Shown in pieces: positions 61,670 to 64,000 of a DNA stretch of 64,000 bases (position 1 is the stretch's first letter; every line of letters starts with the position of its first letter). The position numbers and the translations under genes are program-made. Location of the stretch: contig JBNGDJ010000002.1 in the NCBI GenBank assembly GCA_049974825.1, positions 1-64,000 on the forward strand, in the 5' to 3' direction. Origin of the DNA: JBKHDT01 sp049974825 (GTDB lineage Bacteria > Pseudomonadota > Gammaproteobacteria > Halothiobacillales > Halothiobacillaceae). The notes under the pieces were generated by a model. It was not told the origin of the DNA. It did not search any database and was given only the letters and a program-made list of their open reading frames with translations.

Positions 61670-62941
61670 TCAGGTCTCCGCCACGGGGTTCTCCAGCCGG
61701 ATCAGGGCCTTTTCCACGGCGCGCTTCTTGACGGTCAGCACTTCCAGCCGAATGTTCTCAAGCGTAATGGCGGCGCCGACGGTCGGCAGGGTTTCGAGGT
61801 ATTCCATTACCAGCCCGTTGATGGTGCTCACATCCTCGGTTGGCAGTTCGATGCCTAGTTCACGGTTGATTTCGCGGATGGGTGCGGCACCGGAAACCAC
61901 AAAGCTGCCGTCCGCCTGCCGGGTGATTTCCTCGCGGCCGGTTTCCGGGCTGGTGGTGAATTCGCCCACGATTTCCTCGAGCAGGTCTTCGAGCGTGACC
62001 AGCCCGAGCACGTCACCGTACTCATCCACGACCAGGCCGGCCCGACGCTTGAGGCGCTGGAAATTGAGCAGCTGGATGGTGAGCGGCGTGCCTTCCGGAA
62101 TGAAATAGGGCTCGCGCAGCAGTTGCTTGAGCATCTGCGGCGTCAGCGTCCCGTGCATCAACGGATCGAACAGCCGGCGCAGGTTGATCGATCCCACCAC
62201 ATTGTCCAGGTCACCATGAAATACCGGAAGCCGGCTGAAAGGGCTCTGCCGTAGCTTGTCGAGCACCGTGTCCCAGTCTTCGTCCAGGTCGATGCCGTAG
62301 GTGTCCGCCCGCGGAACCATGATGTCCTCGACCGTGGCATCCTCAAGCTCGAGGACAGCCATCAGCATCTCCTTGTGCTGGGTGTCCAGGCGCTGGCCGG
62401 ATTCGCGGACTACCGTTCGCAGCTCCTCGGCGGACAGGGCATGACTGCTGACCTGGTTGGGGTCGATTCGGAACAGGCGCAGCAGGCCGTTGGCCATCAG
62501 GTTGATCAGCCGGATGATAGGCATTAGCGGCCTGATCAGCAGCGAGTACACCCTGGCAGCCGGGAATGCGATCCGCTCCGGATGCAGGGCCGCCGCCGTC
62601 TTGGGTGCGACTTCGCCAAAGATCAGGACCAGGAAGGTCATGGCGCCGGTGGCAATGGCAATGCCGGAATCGCCGAACAGCCGCAGGCCGATGACCGTCG
62701 CAATGGCCGAGGCCAGAATGTTGACGAAGTTGTTGCCCAGGAGGATCAGGCCGATCAGCCGGTCAGGGCGCTCCAGCAGCTTTTGCGCCCGCGCAGCGCC
62801 TCCATGACCCTCGCGGGCCAGGTGCCGCAATCGATAGCGATTCAACGCCATCAGGGCGGTTTCCGAGCTGGAGAAGAAACCGGAGAGAACCAGAAGGAAT
62901 GCCAGCGCGCCGAACAGCGCGCCCAAGGGTATCTCGCTCAA
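61670..62941 (-). CDS. corB: CNNM/CorB-type transporter with CBS pair and CorC domain
   Basis: Protein of about 423 residues. The CNNM membrane domain has LSGFFSSSETALMALNRYRL (S-S-E-T-A motif), LGNNFVNILASAIAT and FGEVAPKTAAALHPERIAFP. A CBS pair follows (IMVPRADTYGIDLDEDWDTV, VDEYGDVLGLVTLEDLLEEI), then a CorC/HlyC domain (DGSFVVSGAAPIREINRELG). Proposed Mg2+/cobalt efflux or homeostasis. A second Mg2+ protein besides MgtE at 45220. Confidence 0.9.
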   Translation of the reverse strand: MSEIPLGALFGALAFLLVLSGFFSSSETALMALNRYRLRHLAREGHGGAARAQKLLERPDRLIGLILLGNNFVNILASAIATVIGLRLFGDSGIAIATGAMTFLVLIFGEVAPKTAAALHPERIAFPAARVYSLLIRPLMPIIRLINLMANGLLRLFRIDPNQVSSHALSAEELRTVVRESGQRLDTQHKEMLMAVLELEDATVEDIMVPRADTYGIDLDEDWDTVLDKLRQSPFSRLPVFHGDLDNVVGSINLRRLFDPLMHGTLTPQMLKQLLREPYFIPEGTPLTIQLLNFQRLKRRAGLVVDEYGDVLGLVTLEDLLEEIVGEFTTSPETGREEITRQADGSFVVSGAAPIREINRELGIELPTEDVSTINGLVMEYLETLPTVGAAITLENIRLEVLTVKKRAVEKALIRLENPVAET

Positions 62942-62989
62942 GGTCGGATCGAATCCGTAAATGGGGTCAGGCGAGAGTGTACGACCCGA

Positions 62990-63805
62990 TCAGCGAATTC
63001 CCAAGACCCATTCCAGCACGATCTTGCTGCCAAAATAGGCAAGCAGCAGGGTGCCGAACCCGGCCAGCGTCCAGTGGACCGCCGTTCGGCCGCGCCAGCC
63101 GGCGACCTGGCGGCCGATGAGCAGTCCGGCAAAGATCAGCCAGGCAATGATCGAAAGCACGGTCTTGTGGACCAGGTGCTGGGCGAACAGGTTGTCGAGA
63201 AACAACAGCCCCGTCAGCAGTCCGGCAGTCAGCAGCGCAAACCCAACCGTGATGAAGGCAAACATCAGATGTTCCACCGACTCCATGGGCGGCAGCAGGC
63301 GGACAATCCCTCGGGGCTGATGTGAGTGCAGGGCCTTGTGTTGCCAGGCCAGGGTGACCGCCTGAAGCGCAGCCAGAGTCAGCAGACTGTAGGCCAGCAG
63401 CGAAAGCAGGATATGGGCGTCGACACCGGGGTCCGGGGTGCGGATAACTGCCTCGCCCCGGGTGAAGAAGCCCAGAGCCGAGGCCAGCGCGGCGAGCGGG
63501 AGCACGGCGATCCCGAGGTTTTCGACCGGGTGGCGCAGGGCCGAGCCCATGATCAGAATGGCCGTGAGCCACATGACAAGCGACAGTGCGTTGAGCACGC
63601 GCAGATCCAGGCCGGCGGCCGTGTCGCAATGCAGGCAATCGTAAAGTAGCAGTCCATGACCGATCAGTGCCAGTGCGGCGAGGCCGAGCGCCAGGCTGCG
63701 GGTCCGGTCGACGCTGCCGGCGTCCCGGCCGTCCCGGACCCGCTGGATGATCAGTCCGGTGGCCGCCAGATAAAGCGCGATGGTGAGCAGGGCGATCAGG
63801 GTCAT
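62990..63805 (-). CDS. ypjD: YpjD/CcsA-like cytochrome c assembly-type membrane protein
   Basis: Protein of about 271 residues with eight hydrophobic helices. The CcsA/CcmF-like pattern includes DAHILLSLLAYSLLTLAALQ and LHSHQPRGIVRLLPPMESVE, with LVHKTVLSIIAWLIFAGLLI after. E. coli YpjD affects CorB-related magnesium handling, and the ypjD-corB order is conserved near ffh. Heme binding is likely from the family but not shown. ATG at 63805 overlaps a short upstream frame. Confidence 0.85.
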   Translation of the reverse strand: MTLIALLTIALYLAATGLIIQRVRDGRDAGSVDRTRSLALGLAALALIGHGLLLYDCLHCDTAAGLDLRVLNALSLVMWLTAILIMGSALRHPVENLGIAVLPLAALASALGFFTRGEAVIRTPDPGVDAHILLSLLAYSLLTLAALQAVTLAWQHKALHSHQPRGIVRLLPPMESVEHLMFAFITVGFALLTAGLLTGLLFLDNLFAQHLVHKTVLSIIAWLIFAGLLIGRQVAGWRGRTAVHWTLAGFGTLLLAYFGSKIVLEWVLGIR

Positions 63806-63999
63806 GAGTTGATGTCAGCAATGGCCTGGGCAGGCCAGTTGGTGCACGACGATGCCAGGATCTCAGCCTGGCAGGAGCCGTTGCCAATCTCAGCATGGAA
63901 ACAGAACCCCGGGAATCGTGGTGTCCTGCGATCGGCAACAGCCGGTTGCGCTCGGTCCAGCCCGGGTCCGCCGGACAACCGAAGGATGGCCATGGTCAC
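63802..63999 (-). other. short open frame upstream of ypjD, doubtful
   Basis: A 65-codon frame, perhaps continuing past the window edge, ends with TGA overlapping the ypjD start (ATGA), which is an operon-like arrangement. It shows no recognised domain, signal peptide or helix. It may be chance, as ffh usually lies upstream of ypjD on the opposite strand. Confidence 0.25.
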
Positions 64000-64000
64000 T

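Overview
The window looks like part of a draft-genome scaffold from a high-GC, aerobic gammaproteobacterium. The evidence is the surE-pcm-yqaA-nlpD-rpoS block, RsmJ, the YpjD-CorB-RadA group, a YhcB-type protein and a Zur regulator. A probable amidotransferase for the osmolyte N-acetylglutaminylglutamine amide hints at a salt-exposed habitat; a lineage near Wenzhouxiangella or the Chromatiales is only a guess. Two runs of exactly 100 N (44134-44233 and 51943-52042) mark assembly joins. The first is flanked by the same 35 bases on both sides and is probably an overlap that was not merged.

Layout. 1-10976 (all + strand) is the right end of a surface-polysaccharide locus: a TPR/O-GlcNAc-transferase-like enzyme, an FG-GAP lipoprotein, an EpsD-like prolyl isomerase, a hexapeptide acyltransferase, an exported glycoside hydrolase, GT2 and GT4 glycosyltransferases and a WcaJ-type phosphoglycosyltransferase. 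11055-11243 is a multi-hairpin repeat element, followed by a delta-60-repeat surface protein with a GlyGly-CTERM-like tail. 13251-17479 holds argD-argF-argA-rsmJ. 17558-24338 holds zur, an exported metallo-beta-lactamase-fold protein, a small DUF2905 protein, bioD, purC, a TlpA-like thioredoxin protein and a DUF945 protein. 24443-27890 holds argJ, a Nudix-ThiE fusion, a small anchored protein and an Smr protein.

28060-32354 is the stationary-phase block ending in rpoS. 32755-37240 holds a MarR regulator, pepA, two overlapping small envelope genes, a second multi-hairpin repeat and a MliC-META lipoprotein. 37289-44499 (- strand) holds a DnaQ-like exonuclease, two DUF294 cyclic-nucleotide/CBS proteins and, between them, a DUF4212/ActP-like symporter pair. 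45220-51942 holds mgtE, aroE, yhcB, an ATP-cone/Mrr-like nuclease joined by ATGA overlap to a beta-CASP nuclease, two small envelope proteins and an M48 lipoprotein protease cut by the second gap.

52043-55649 is a zinc-import operon (histidine-rich porin, ZnuA, ZnuC, ZnuB) behind a two-box Zur-like operator, so regulator and target lie in one window. 55720-58321 holds the divergent asnO-like gene and a Mn-type superoxide dismutase. 58522-60026 carries two tandem copies of a Uma2-family gene, identical in protein, bracketed by pieces of the dispersed repeat family. 60311-63805 is ypjD-corB-radA on the - strand. I saw no rRNA, tRNA, CRISPR array, transposase or integrase.
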